Below are positions 8,309 through 17,235 of a stretch of DNA of 64,000 nucleotides, one piece after another. Made by a program: the position numbers and the translations under genes. Position 1 is the first letter of the stretch, and every line of letters starts with the position of its first letter. Under the pieces are notes generated by a model that saw nothing but the letters and a program-made list of their open reading frames with translations, had not been told where the DNA came from and ran no database searches. This DNA is from Bacillota bacterium (GTDB taxonomy: Bacteria; Bacillota; Clostridia; Lachnospirales; Lachnospiraceae): the NCBI GenBank assembly GCA_023414355.1, contig JAEZOB010000003.1, positions 1 through 64,000 on the forward strand. Reading direction: 5' to 3'.

Positions 8309-9589
8309 TTATAAAAGTGGTTCTCCATTCGTTATGTTCGGATTCTCATCACGAGATAATTCGGTTTCAAGTGTTAGACTATCAGCTCCCGACTCATTCT
8401 CTAAGGCAAGGTTGAACCACGAGGACCGCGGCTGTGAGCCATAAAGTTCAATGAGTAAATCATCAGCATAAGCATTATATAGATAGAATGCATCACTCAT
8501 AGACGGGAATATATCATTCACATCACCTGTGACAACCATTGCATCGTTAGAAGAACTGGCAGAAGTATATCCGCCAATAATGCCATCAAATAAAGCATGT
8601 CGGTCATAGGAGTAAGTATAACCTTCTTCTTCAAAAACGTTACTCCAATGATTAACCAATGCTCTAATCAGGTTGCCTTCGTCAGAGAACCCGGTCTCAT
8701 CGAAAAAGAAACCCTGAACAAGCTTGTCTGTAAATTGATGCCATTCTTCTCCCGAAATGGGAGGCAGGCTTAAACATGATCTCAGATAATCCATAATTTC
8801 TTTGCTCACTCTGACAAATTCAGAGGTATTGCTGCGTGTATGGGTCCCTGTTCCTCCATCCGGTAGCGGAAAATTCATCGTGAAGGAAATCCACGGATAA
8901 TCAGGAACATGTTCTATCATCATGTGACCGATTGCTGGTTGGTGTCCTTTCAGTATTTCCTGTAATTTCTCTAGGAACACCAGTATTCTGCTACGATATC
9001 TCTCTGTTTCATCTGCTCCGGTCATATTATTGATTACTTGTACAAGCACTGCATTGTTGCATTTTTCATTGAAACCGGAAAACAACTGATGAGCATAAGT
9101 ATCGGCAAAGGTATGTAAGCGAGATCCAATTTGCATTAAGGCATTCATTTTCTCTTTGTCTGATATGGCATTGATAAATTTATTCTTAGCAATTGTAAGC
9201 TGATCTGAGATAATTGATCCATCGTTTAAGGTTGCCGGAACGGTACGATTGTCATTCTCCTTCATGGAAGAATGATCTCGTGGTATAAAGTGAAATGGCG
9301 AAACAGTAAATTTCTGTGAACGTGGTGTAATTAGAGTAATTAAATCTATCCAATCCCAGAAACCTGTAGTAACAGGGTTGAAGTTAAACGGGTTAAGGAG
9401 AGAGGAAATATACATATCATAGGGAGCAAGCTTTGCCCATTCCGGTATGTTAGAGTAACGTCGATAGGCATATGCATTATAATCATCAATATATTGTGAA
9501 AATGTAGCGATTTGTTGAGCGTATATTTCGTCAAACCCCGCTTTTCGCGCAAGGGTTTTTATAGCAAAATAATGATAACTTATATTCAT
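8309..9589 (-). CDS. DUF6765-like protein (possible zinc-hydrolase fold)
   Basis: A 426-residue protein with no signal peptide. The N-terminus ISYHYFAIKTLARKAGFDEIYAQQIA, the segment SPFHFIPRD and the central LHTFADTYAHQLFSGF match the layout of DUF6765 proteins as I recall them. The His/Asp spacing in LHTFADTYAH resembles metal-ligand motifs of zinc-dependent phospholipase C folds, but activity is not shown. It lies 19 bases downstream of the small lectin-like gene in the same direction, so the two are probably one operon. The C-terminal 30 residues are acidic and look disordered. Confidence 0.55.
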   Translation of the reverse strand: MNISYHYFAIKTLARKAGFDEIYAQQIATFSQYIDDYNAYAYRRYSNIPEWAKLAPYDMYISSLLNPFNFNPVTTGFWDWIDLITLITPRSQKFTVSPFHFIPRDHSSMKENDNRTVPATLNDGSIISDQLTIAKNKFINAISDKEKMNALMQIGSRLHTFADTYAHQLFSGFNEKCNNAVLVQVINNMTGADETERYRSRILVFLEKLQEILKGHQPAIGHMMIEHVPDYPWISFTMNFPLPDGGTGTHTRSNTSEFVRVSKEIMDYLRSCLSLPPISGEEWHQFTDKLVQGFFFDETGFSDEGNLIRALVNHWSNVFEEEGYTYSYDRHALFDGIIGGYTSASSSNDAMVVTGDVNDIFPSMSDAFYLYNAYADDLLIELYGSQPRSSWFNLALENESGADSLTLETELSRDENPNITNGEPLL

Positions 9590-9608
9590 TACTTCAACTC
9601 CCCTCTAC

Positions 9609-9995
9609 TTAGCCTTTTTTCTTCCATCCGACAATGTTAACATAGACATCATTGAAATCAAGATCACCGGCATCTTCAATACAAATGGAATATACATAGC
9701 CAACAGTTCGTGCACTCGGATCAGTGATTGATCCACTTGGTGTACTTGATTTTAATTCTTGTGCTGCTTCATTACAGGTAATGGTTAAGACAAGATTACC
9801 GCCGCTGTAATTTGCTGAAGACTGTGAAATTAGCTGGAAATTCGTACTGGTATTAGATTTGTTTACATTAAATATTACTGTACTTCCTGCAGTTAATGTA
9901 ATGTTGTAGGTGTACATGCACTGTGTAGTTACTGTCCAAGCCAGAAAGTAACCAGGTTTCATTTCCTCAAGAGTGAATGTTGCAGTTTTTGCCAT
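9609..9995 (-). CDS. small LecB-like (calcium-dependent lectin-type) protein, tentative
   Basis: A 128-residue, beta-rich protein without signal peptide, begun by ATG with GAGGAGG upstream. The C-terminal IEDAGDLDFNDVYV aligns residue for residue with the calcium loop EDGTDNDYND of Pseudomonas LecB: E, D, D, D, N and D positions are all kept. The protein ends in Gly, as LecB does, where the terminal carboxylate binds calcium of the partner subunit. The N-terminus MAKTATFTL is also similar. The DxDFND pattern also occurs in DUF4114-type domains, so the lectin call is an inference. It precedes the DUF6765-like gene in a probable operon. Confidence 0.45.
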   Translation of the reverse strand: MAKTATFTLEEMKPGYFLAWTVTTQCMYTYNITLTAGSTVIFNVNKSNTSTNFQLISQSSANYSGGNLVLTITCNEAAQELKSSTPSGSITDPSARTVGYVYSICIEDAGDLDFNDVYVNIVGWKKKG

Positions 9996-10304
9996 AAAAT
10001 CTACCTCCTCACGACTAATTGTATATTAATGGGTTAACATATATTCCCATAGCTATAGTATTTCACAAATATTGTAATTATGCAATAGAAAAATGTAATA
10101 TTTGGTAAAATAATGTCGTAATGAGGTAAATGACTAGCTTGCTGAACCGTATCACTAAAGCATCAGGGAAGGGATCAGTTCTAGAAAGAAACTACTCAAA
10201 TGTATGAATTTATGATTGGATTTTATTGTTGATACTTGTATAATGATAACAATAGGATATGAAGTACGTAATGCACCAAAGAAGCTTGCCGACGGAGGAC
10301 CTTT
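9996..10304. promoter_or_regulatory. divergent intergenic region with promoter for the hybrid kinase
   Basis: On the plus strand, TTGGAT (10216-10221), 17 bases, then a perfect TATAAT (10239-10244) precede the kinase gene, whose ribosome binding site GGAGG is at 10294-10298. A minus-strand promoter for the lectin-like gene must also lie here, but I could not settle one. The DNA between is AT-rich with no other feature seen. Confidence 0.6.
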
Positions 10305-13205
10305 ATGGAGAATGTAATCATTAACAGGCCATTTTCAGTTGCAGTAACATTTATCATTATTGTATTAGGTGTAATTATTATTAATGTTGGCGTCTATGTT
10401 TTTTCAAAAGAGAAGAAGAACATAACAAATGTAACCTTCTTTATCATTGCTATGGCTTGTGGAATGTGGGAATTCTCGATGGGAATGCTGAATATCAGTA
10501 GCGGCTTCAATAATCATATTGTAGCATATGTTATTTTGATTGCTACGATCATCATACTTCCTGCCTCGGTCATCTATATGTTTAGTATTGCTGATTTTCC
10601 TTCGCTTGTGATTAAAATACATATCATAGTATTAGGGTTGTTGGCTTTAGTAACTATGTTTTCTCTATTCTTTTCTTATTCTCCGGAATGCATCGATCGA
10701 TTCTGGGGTGAATCCGTAAGCTATGCCAATCTAAAGAAAAACGTGATGACTAAGGTGTATCAATACCAGCTGATCTGCGGGTTGATTTTTATCAGCGGAT
10801 GTATTGCCTGGTCAAAAAAAGAACGCCTAAAGAGAGTAAAAACCCAGATCAAATTTTTATATTTGTATATTGCGCTGGTGGTTTTTGGATATACTGTAAG
10901 CATTCTGATTCCGTCGCTAGTTAGAGTGTCTTCTAATCCTCTGGGCTCGATTTATTTGTTTGCCGGCTTTGTGGCACTTACCTATTATTCGAATAAGACC
11001 AGAGCGTTTAGTTTTTCTATGGAGAGTATCTCGAATGATATAATGAAGAATGTCGTAATGCCCCTGATCGTAATGGATGGCGACGGAGAGCTGATCATAG
11101 CCAATAAGGCTGCCACCTGTCTGTTCGGATTATCCGTGGAGGAGCTGAAAAAGGTTTCGTATGAATCTCTCTTTACTGAGGAAAGCATGAAGAATTATCA
11201 TAAGACAGAGGGAAACTGCTTTTCCGAGGAAGGAGAAGGAAATCTGGTCATCAGAAATGGAAATGTTCCGGTGAAGGTAACCTCGACAATTATGAGGGAT
11301 GAATTTAATGATATCTTATATTCTTTGAGTTACTTTACCGATTTTTCCAAGGAACAGGAGCTAATGGATAAACTGGAGGAAAGTCGATTAGAAGCCGAGA
11401 ATGCCAATAAAGCAAAGGGAGAATTCCTGGCTAACATGAGTCATGAGATCAGAACCCCGATCAATGCAGTCCTGGGACTGGACGAGATGATTCTCAGAGA
11501 ATGCAAAGAAGAAGATATTAAAACCTATGCCTTTGATATTAAGAGCGCCGGGAAGACACTATTGGGACTGGTGAATGATGTACTGGATTTTTCCAAGATA
11601 GAATCGAATAAGATGGAAATTATTCCGGTCGAATATGAGCTGAGCTCTGTGATTAATGACCTGCTTAACATGATAACCGTGAAGACTGCGGAGAAGAAGC
11701 TGTTATTTGAGATAACTGTGGCGGAGACAATCCCTCATCTGCTGTACGGAGATGAAATCAGAATCAAACAGATCATCCTGAATATCCTGACCAATGCGGT
11801 AAAATATACGGAAAAGGGTAGTGTAGCATTATCCTTCGGATATGAAGAGGCCGGTGATGATGATATTTATCTGGTTGTGATGGTAAAGGACACGGGCGTC
11901 GGTATCCGGAAAGAGGATATGCAAGCGCTTTTCTCACCCTTTGAACGAATCGACGAGAAGAAGAACCGAACAGTGGAAGGTACGGGACTTGGAATGAGTA
12001 TTACGACACAGCTGCTGATCATGATGGGCAGTCGGCTGGAGGTGGATAGTGTTTATGGGGAGGGATCCAAATTTTCCTTCCGGCTGAAGCAGAAGGTCAT
12101 CGATTGGAAGCAGATCGGAAACTTTGCTCAGATGTATAATCGAATTAGAGAAGAGGGAGAAAAATATAAGGAGAGCTTTCAGGCTCCTCAGGCTAAGCTG
12201 CTCGTGGTAGATGATACAGCGATGAATCTGACGGTAATCAAAGGGTTACTTAAACGGACTCTGGTTCAGATCGATACTGCTGCCAGTGGTAAGGAATGTC
12301 TGGATAAAATTACGGGAAAGAAATATGATATCATTTTCCTGGATCAGAGAATGCCGGAAATGGATGGAATAGAAACCTATCATTGTATGAAACACTTAGA
12401 GGACAATCTAAATGAGAATACTCCGGTCATTGCTTTGACAGCGAATGCTGTATCAGGAGCACGTGAGATGTTTCTTAGGGAAGGGTTTTCAGATTATCTG
12501 TCTAAGCCTGTGGATGCGATTAAACTGGAGAAGCTGATTAAGAAGTATCTGCCAGCTGAGCTAATCCATGAGGTTCAGAACACAGCTTCCAACCTAAGTG
12601 AGGAAATTTCCAAAGATATTACCGAGCAGGAGAAACCCATAATTGAGGGTGTTGATATTCTGATGGGCATCCAGGCCTGTGGTTCGGAAGAAATTTTTTG
12701 GCAGGTATTGAAGGAATTCTATGAGACGATCGGGAATAGAGCCACTATGATAGAAGAATATTGGAACAACGGAGATATTCGAAATTATACGGTACAAGTA
12801 CATGCTTTAAAAAGCTCCGCAAGATTGATCGGTGCACATAAGCTTTCAGAGGATGCCAAATACTTAGAGGAATGTGGTAACAGAGAAGATAGGGAGGAAA
12901 TCGACCGGAAGTCGGAGGCACTGATAGCACAGTATCGTGAATACTTATTGAAGCTGGAACCGTTATTTATGGAGAAGGAATCGAAGGAGCTTCCAACCAT
13001 TGAGGAGAAATCGCTTCGGGATGCACTATCAGCCTTGAGTGAATTTGTGGCTGCCTTTGATTTTGACAGTGCAGACTCTGTGATGAAGATGCTTGAGGGG
13101 TATCGAATACCGGAAAGGTACTTACAACTGTATCACAGATTGAAATCTTTGATGGCGGAAGTTGCTAGAGATGAAATAATTGAATTGCTTAAGACAATAT
13201 TATAG
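10305..13205 (+). CDS. hybrid sensor histidine kinase with receiver and Hpt domains
   Basis: A 966-residue phosphorelay protein. Residues 1-230 hold about seven membrane helices (7TM sensor type). A PAS domain spans about 245-350. HisKA includes FLANMSHEIRTP with phospho-acceptor His380. HATPase follows (NILTNAVKYTE, DTGVGI, GTGLGMSI). A receiver at about 625-745 has LLVVDD and phospho-acceptor Asp680 in IFLDQRMPEMDG. An Hpt domain has VHALKSSARL with His833. GGAGG lies 6 bases before ATG. It is followed by a response regulator and then the ECF/encapsulin genes without an evident terminator. The signal is unknown. Confidence 0.92.
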   Translation: MENVIINRPFSVAVTFIIIVLGVIIINVGVYVFSKEKKNITNVTFFIIAMACGMWEFSMGMLNISSGFNNHIVAYVILIATIIILPASVIYMFSIADFPSLVIKIHIIVLGLLALVTMFSLFFSYSPECIDRFWGESVSYANLKKNVMTKVYQYQLICGLIFISGCIAWSKKERLKRVKTQIKFLYLYIALVVFGYTVSILIPSLVRVSSNPLGSIYLFAGFVALTYYSNKTRAFSFSMESISNDIMKNVVMPLIVMDGDGELIIANKAATCLFGLSVEELKKVSYESLFTEESMKNYHKTEGNCFSEEGEGNLVIRNGNVPVKVTSTIMRDEFNDILYSLSYFTDFSKEQELMDKLEESRLEAENANKAKGEFLANMSHEIRTPINAVLGLDEMILRECKEEDIKTYAFDIKSAGKTLLGLVNDVLDFSKIESNKMEIIPVEYELSSVINDLLNMITVKTAEKKLLFEITVAETIPHLLYGDEIRIKQIILNILTNAVKYTEKGSVALSFGYEEAGDDDIYLVVMVKDTGVGIRKEDMQALFSPFERIDEKKNRTVEGTGLGMSITTQLLIMMGSRLEVDSVYGEGSKFSFRLKQKVIDWKQIGNFAQMYNRIREEGEKYKESFQAPQAKLLVVDDTAMNLTVIKGLLKRTLVQIDTAASGKECLDKITGKKYDIIFLDQRMPEMDGIETYHCMKHLEDNLNENTPVIALTANAVSGAREMFLREGFSDYLSKPVDAIKLEKLIKKYLPAELIHEVQNTASNLSEEISKDITEQEKPIIEGVDILMGIQACGSEEIFWQVLKEFYETIGNRATMIEEYWNNGDIRNYTVQVHALKSSARLIGAHKLSEDAKYLEECGNREDREEIDRKSEALIAQYREYLLKLEPLFMEKESKELPTIEEKSLRDALSALSEFVAAFDFDSADSVMKMLEGYRIPERYLQLYHRLKSLMAEVARDEIIELLKTIL

Positions 13206-13218
13206 GGGGAACCAGAAT

Positions 13219-13995
13219 ATGGAAAAAAGAGTACTGCTGATTGGTGAGACTTCTTCTTTTATCGTTACCGCAATACAGACCAATTTAAGGGATAGCGGTT
13301 ATGAAGTGATGTGTGAAAAGCCGGATGTGAACGCAATCAGTAAAATTGTAGAAAAACCGCAGATCCTGCTGCTATATTTAGAGGACGATGCAGATAAATT
13401 CAGTGATGTATGGATTTATCTCAGAGATATCTGCGTGGAGGAGGAAAAGCTTCTTTATCTGATCGGTTATCAGGAAGGAATAGAGAAAGTAACCAAATTT
13501 ATCTCAGAGGGCTTAATCAGGGGTACCTTCGGACGTCCTTTGAATATTAAAGCCCTGGTGGAACACCTGGATGAATTGATACTTAAGGGGGATAGGGAAC
13601 CGAAGAAGAAGCACATCCTGGTGGTGGATGATTCGGGCCAGATGCTGCGTGCTGTAAAGTCATGGTTATCGGATAAATATCAGGTCTCCATGGCAAACTC
13701 CGGTATGAATGCAATTACCTTTTTGGCGAATAATAAACCGGATATGATTTTATTGGATTATGAGATGCCTGTCTGTCCGGGACCGCAGATTATGGAAATG
13801 ATTCGCTCCGAGCCTGCCTCCAGCAGCATTCCGATCATTTTCCTGACAAGTAAGGGAGATAAGGAAAGTGTGATGAAGGTTATGAATCTGAAGCCGGAAG
13901 GGTATTTACTGAAAACGATGCCTCCTTCAAAGATTGTGAGTACCATCGATCAATTTTTTGAAAGCAGAAAAGCAGAAACAATACAATTAAGCTAA
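13219..13995 (+). CDS. response regulator with degenerate and true receiver domains
   Basis: A 258-residue protein with two receiver-like halves. The first (about 1-115) lacks the acidic pocket and clear phospho-Asp. The second (about 130-250) is intact: ILVVDDS, Asp180 in ILLDYEMP, FLTSKG and a late Lys in YLLKTMPP. No DNA-binding domain is present. The start at 13219 has GGGGGA upstream; the frame extends back into the kinase gene but without a ribosome binding site there. It is probably the partner of the upstream kinase's Hpt domain and may act by protein contact. Confidence 0.85.
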   Translation: MEKRVLLIGETSSFIVTAIQTNLRDSGYEVMCEKPDVNAISKIVEKPQILLLYLEDDADKFSDVWIYLRDICVEEEKLLYLIGYQEGIEKVTKFISEGLIRGTFGRPLNIKALVEHLDELILKGDREPKKKHILVVDDSGQMLRAVKSWLSDKYQVSMANSGMNAITFLANNKPDMILLDYEMPVCPGPQIMEMIRSEPASSSIPIIFLTSKGDKESVMKVMNLKPEGYLLKTMPPSKIVSTIDQFFESRKAETIQLS

Positions 13996-14078
13996 TTTAG
14001 CTGTAAATCAAGTCTGATTCATTACAAATCTAGATGCAAAGGTCTTAGTAATAATAAAATAAAATGGAGGTAAAGTTT

Positions 14079-14696
14079 ATGAGTAAAAACGGGAAGAATC
14101 TATGGTCACTAAAGTTCAACACAGCAACACTGGTATTAATTCCTGCTGCAATCGGTATTAATTATCTCGGTAAATTGTTCGCAGGTGTATTAAAGCTTCC
14201 GTTATGGCTGGATGCGATCGGTACCTGTCTGGCGGCAGTTCTTGCCGGACCGATTGCAGGTGCAATTGTTGGCGCGGCTAATAATATCATTTATGGCTTT
14301 ACGATGGATCCGATCTCCACGGTATATGCATTAACGAATGTCGCAATCGGCTTGGTTGTAGGTGTAATGGCGTATAAAGGCTTTATGAATAACTTAAAGG
14401 GAGCTCTGATTACGGCACTTTTGACTGGTCTGGCCGCAGTGATTGTCTCCACACCTCTGAATGTAATCTTCTGGGGCGGTACTACCGGCAATATCTGGGG
14501 AGATGCTTTATATGCCTGGGGAGTGGCTAATCATATGCCGGTATTTCTTGCCTCCTTTCTTGATGAGATCGTAGTAGATTTACCGGATAAGATTGCAGTA
14601 TTACTGATTGTCTTTCTGGTTTGCAAGGGCCTTCCAAAGAGCCTTGTTGCTTTATATCAGACCAGCGATAAGGTGGAGAGTCTTGACGATAAATAA
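14079..14696 (+). CDS. ECF transporter S component (substrate-binding membrane subunit)
   Basis: A 205-residue membrane protein with about six helices and the S-component pattern PLWLDAIGTCLAAVLAGPIAGAIVGAANNIIYG. GGAGG lies 8 bases before the ATG. It sits 83 bases after the response regulator, and EcfT and two ATPases follow in order. The substrate cannot be read from sequence. S components bind vitamins or small precursors, and the encapsulin and desulfurase downstream make a sulfur-related compound one possibility; this is inference only. No riboswitch was seen upstream. Confidence 0.8.
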   Translation: MSKNGKNLWSLKFNTATLVLIPAAIGINYLGKLFAGVLKLPLWLDAIGTCLAAVLAGPIAGAIVGAANNIIYGFTMDPISTVYALTNVAIGLVVGVMAYKGFMNNLKGALITALLTGLAAVIVSTPLNVIFWGGTTGNIWGDALYAWGVANHMPVFLASFLDEIVVDLPDKIAVLLIVFLVCKGLPKSLVALYQTSDKVESLDDK

Positions 14697-14760
14697 ATAA
14701 GAAATGCAGTAGAGCAAACAGGCTTGTGTAGTGGCGAAAAACGCATAAGTGGGGTTTTAT

Positions 14761-15537
14761 ATGAAAAGCATCAGCTTATATAAAGAAAAAAAATCAATAC
14801 TAAATAAACTTGCACCAGAAAGTAAGCTTCTGTATATCCTGCTTGCGTTATTACTTCCTGCGGTTACGGGCAGCAGGACAGTGAGTGTTGCCTTTATTCT
14901 CTGCAGCACCTGCCTTTTGCTTGTTTCCCGAGTACTAAGGCATACAATACCGATCCTTAGTGTATCCGGATTTGTGCTGCTTACGGTCGTTATCATCCAG
15001 GGCCTGTTTCGGGCTGGCAATACAACACCGGTGCTACAGCTTGGACCTGTTATATTTTATAAAGAGGGCTTGCTGTATGCGATGCATATCGTAATCAACG
15101 TGATCAATATATTGATGAGTTTTTGTGTCTTGATCTTAACCACAAAACCATCTGATCTGGTTGAAAATTTTATGCGAAAAGGTTTTTCACCACGCTTCGG
15201 GTATGTATTTATTTCGGTATTCCAGATCATACCTCAGATGATGGAAACCATGTCTACCATAATGGATGCGCAGCGAAGCAGGGGAATGGAAACTGAGGGA
15301 AATCTTCTTATCAGAATTAAGGCATTTATTCCCCTGATTTCGCCGGTAGTCATGAGTTCCCTGATCAATACGAAGGAACGGGCACTTGCGCTTGAAGTGA
15401 GAGGATTTAATTCTAAAAGTGCAAAAACCTATTACAATGATGAGAAAAAATCAGGTGCGGATAGAATATTACAGATTTTGATGCTTGGTATATTACTACT
15501 CGGTATCTGCTGGAGGGTTATCGGATGGCTAAGATAA
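14761..15537 (+). CDS. ecfT: ECF transporter T component
   Basis: A 258-residue membrane scaffold subunit with about five or six helices. The EcfT coupling region is visible: a first motif near AQRSRGMETEG and a second in LALEVRGFNSK, both of the Ala-Arg-Gly type that contacts the ATPases. The ATG at 14761 is preceded by AAGTGGGG; a GTG at 14749 is an alternative. Its end overlaps the next ATPase by 13 bases. Confidence 0.87.
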   Translation: MKSISLYKEKKSILNKLAPESKLLYILLALLLPAVTGSRTVSVAFILCSTCLLLVSRVLRHTIPILSVSGFVLLTVVIIQGLFRAGNTTPVLQLGPVIFYKEGLLYAMHIVINVINILMSFCVLILTTKPSDLVENFMRKGFSPRFGYVFISVFQIIPQMMETMSTIMDAQRSRGMETEGNLLIRIKAFIPLISPVVMSSLINTKERALALEVRGFNSKSAKTYYNDEKKSGADRILQILMLGILLLGICWRVIGWLR

Positions 15538-16376
15538 TCGTTGAGAAGTTGAAATATAAATATCCTGCGACAGAACATCTTGCTTTGGATGGTATCTCCT
15601 TCTCAGTTGAAGCAGGAGAATTCATCGGCATCATCGGAAAGAACGAATCGGGTAAAAGTACACTATGTCAGGCAATTGCCGGTCTTGTGCCTAATTTCTA
15701 TAAGGGAGCTTATGGAGGAAAGGTCCTGATCGATGATCTGGAAGTAAAGAATGAGGAGCTTAGTGAGCTGTGTAAAAAGGTTGGAACCGTATTCCAAAAT
15801 CCTTTTAATCAAGTTACAGGTTCCAAAATGACCGTAAGTGAAGAAATTGCCTTCGGGCTCGAGAATCTGGGTGTACCCAGGGATGAGATGGTGCGCCGTA
15901 TAGAGGATGCCATGGAGCTTTTAGATATCTGGAAATACCGGGACCGGAATCCCTTTGATCTGTCCGGTGGGCAGATGCAGCGAATGGCCATAGCCGGTAT
16001 TATCGCCATGCAGCCGGAGATCATCGTACTCGATGAGCCAACCTCGCAGTTGGATCCTCAGGGACGGGAGGAGGTCTATCAGGCTGTTCAGAAGTTAAGC
16101 AGAAAAGGGATTACAATCTTTATGGTAGATCATAATATGGAAAAGATTGCTTCGTACAGCGACCGTGTCCTCCTGCTGGATGGCGGGCATCAGATAGCCA
16201 TGGATACTCCACAGAGAATTTTCTCAAGAGACGATCTCGACTCCTTTGGAATAGAATCTCCTGCATTTACAAAAATATTCCGTGGCCTGAGAATCAGGAA
16301 TACGGAGACGGACTGTTATCCGGTAACCCTGGAGGAAGCCAGAGTATTGCTGCACCGTGCAAGGGGGGAAATGTAG
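15525..16376 (+). CDS. ecfA1: ECF transporter ATPase A1
   Basis: A 283-residue ABC ATPase. Walker A reads GIIGKNESGKST, with Glu-Ser where most have Gly-Ala. Q-loop FQNPFNQ, signature LSGGQMQRMAIAG, Walker B IIVLDEPTSQLDP and H-loop MVDHNMEK are intact. It overlaps the EcfT gene by 13 bases and directly abuts the second ATPase. With EcfA2 it should form the asymmetric ATPase pair that drives import. Confidence 0.9.
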   Translation: MAKIIVEKLKYKYPATEHLALDGISFSVEAGEFIGIIGKNESGKSTLCQAIAGLVPNFYKGAYGGKVLIDDLEVKNEELSELCKKVGTVFQNPFNQVTGSKMTVSEEIAFGLENLGVPRDEMVRRIEDAMELLDIWKYRDRNPFDLSGGQMQRMAIAGIIAMQPEIIVLDEPTSQLDPQGREEVYQAVQKLSRKGITIFMVDHNMEKIASYSDRVLLLDGGHQIAMDTPQRIFSRDDLDSFGIESPAFTKIFRGLRIRNTETDCYPVTLEEARVLLHRARGEM

Positions 16377-17210
16377 ATGGGTCAAAGTGCGATACTGGAT
16401 ATCAAGGACTTACATTTTTTCTATACACCCGGAGATAAGATCCTGAAGGGCTTGAATTTCGAGATCGATGAACGTTCTACTGCGATCATAGGGCAGAATG
16501 GGGCCGGAAAAACTACCTTTGTTAAATTACTGAAAGGACTTCTTCGTCCGACAAGCGGTACCATTCTCTTTGAAGGCAGAGATATTGCAGGATTGACTGT
16601 GGCACAACTGGCAAAGCATGTCGGTCTGGTTTTTCAGAATCCAAACGATCAGATCTTCAAAAACCGCGTGATTGACGAGGTTATGTTTGGACCGTTGCGG
16701 ATCGGTATCAAGGAAGCGGAAGCAATGCAGAAAGCTGAGGAAGCATTAAAGCTTTTAGGCTTATCGGAGGTTGCTGATAAAAACCCCTATGATTTGGGAC
16801 TCTCGAATAGAAAACTGGTCGCAATCGCCTCCATTCTTGCGATGGATACGAAGGTAATTATATTGGATGAGCCGACGATAGCACAGGATTATCATGGTAA
16901 GGAACTAATTAAAGCCTTAATCCGAATGCTTCGTGCCGAAGGAAAGACTGTGATCACGATTATTCATGATATGGATTTTGTAGCTGAAACCTTTGAACGC
17001 ACAATTGTGTTTGCGCAAGGAAATATCCTGCTGGACGGAACAACAAGGGAGGTCTTTGCACAAAAGGATATACTTGAACAGGCCTATCTCGAGCAGCCGA
17101 GCGTAACAAAACTGTGTCACAGCTTAGGCTATCAGGAGATATTTCTGACAGCAGAGGAATTTGTAGCTTATCAGAAGGACCATTTTGAGCGACAGGAATA
17201 TAATGTATAG
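16377..17210 (+). CDS. ecfA2: ECF transporter ATPase A2 with altered signature motif
   Basis: A 277-residue ABC ATPase with Walker A IIGQNGAGKTT, Q-loop FQNPNDQ, Walker B VIILDEPTIAQD and H-loop IIHDMDF. The signature position reads DLGLSNRKLVAIAS rather than LSGGQ, so one of the two ATP sites in the A1/A2 pair may be weak or non-hydrolytic. GGGGGGAA precedes the ATG, which starts right after the A1 stop. It is 25 bases before the encapsulin gene, and no terminator lies between. Confidence 0.88.
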   Translation: MGQSAILDIKDLHFFYTPGDKILKGLNFEIDERSTAIIGQNGAGKTTFVKLLKGLLRPTSGTILFEGRDIAGLTVAQLAKHVGLVFQNPNDQIFKNRVIDEVMFGPLRIGIKEAEAMQKAEEALKLLGLSEVADKNPYDLGLSNRKLVAIASILAMDTKVIILDEPTIAQDYHGKELIKALIRMLRAEGKTVITIIHDMDFVAETFERTIVFAQGNILLDGTTREVFAQKDILEQAYLEQPSVTKLCHSLGYQEIFLTAEEFVAYQKDHFERQEYNV

Positions 17211-17235
17211 AATGCTTTTTTTATGAGGTGTTAGG

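Noticed and set aside
13996..14078. riboswitch for the ECF S component
   Set aside because: The gap is only 83 bases and shows no conserved aptamer sequence or extended fold.
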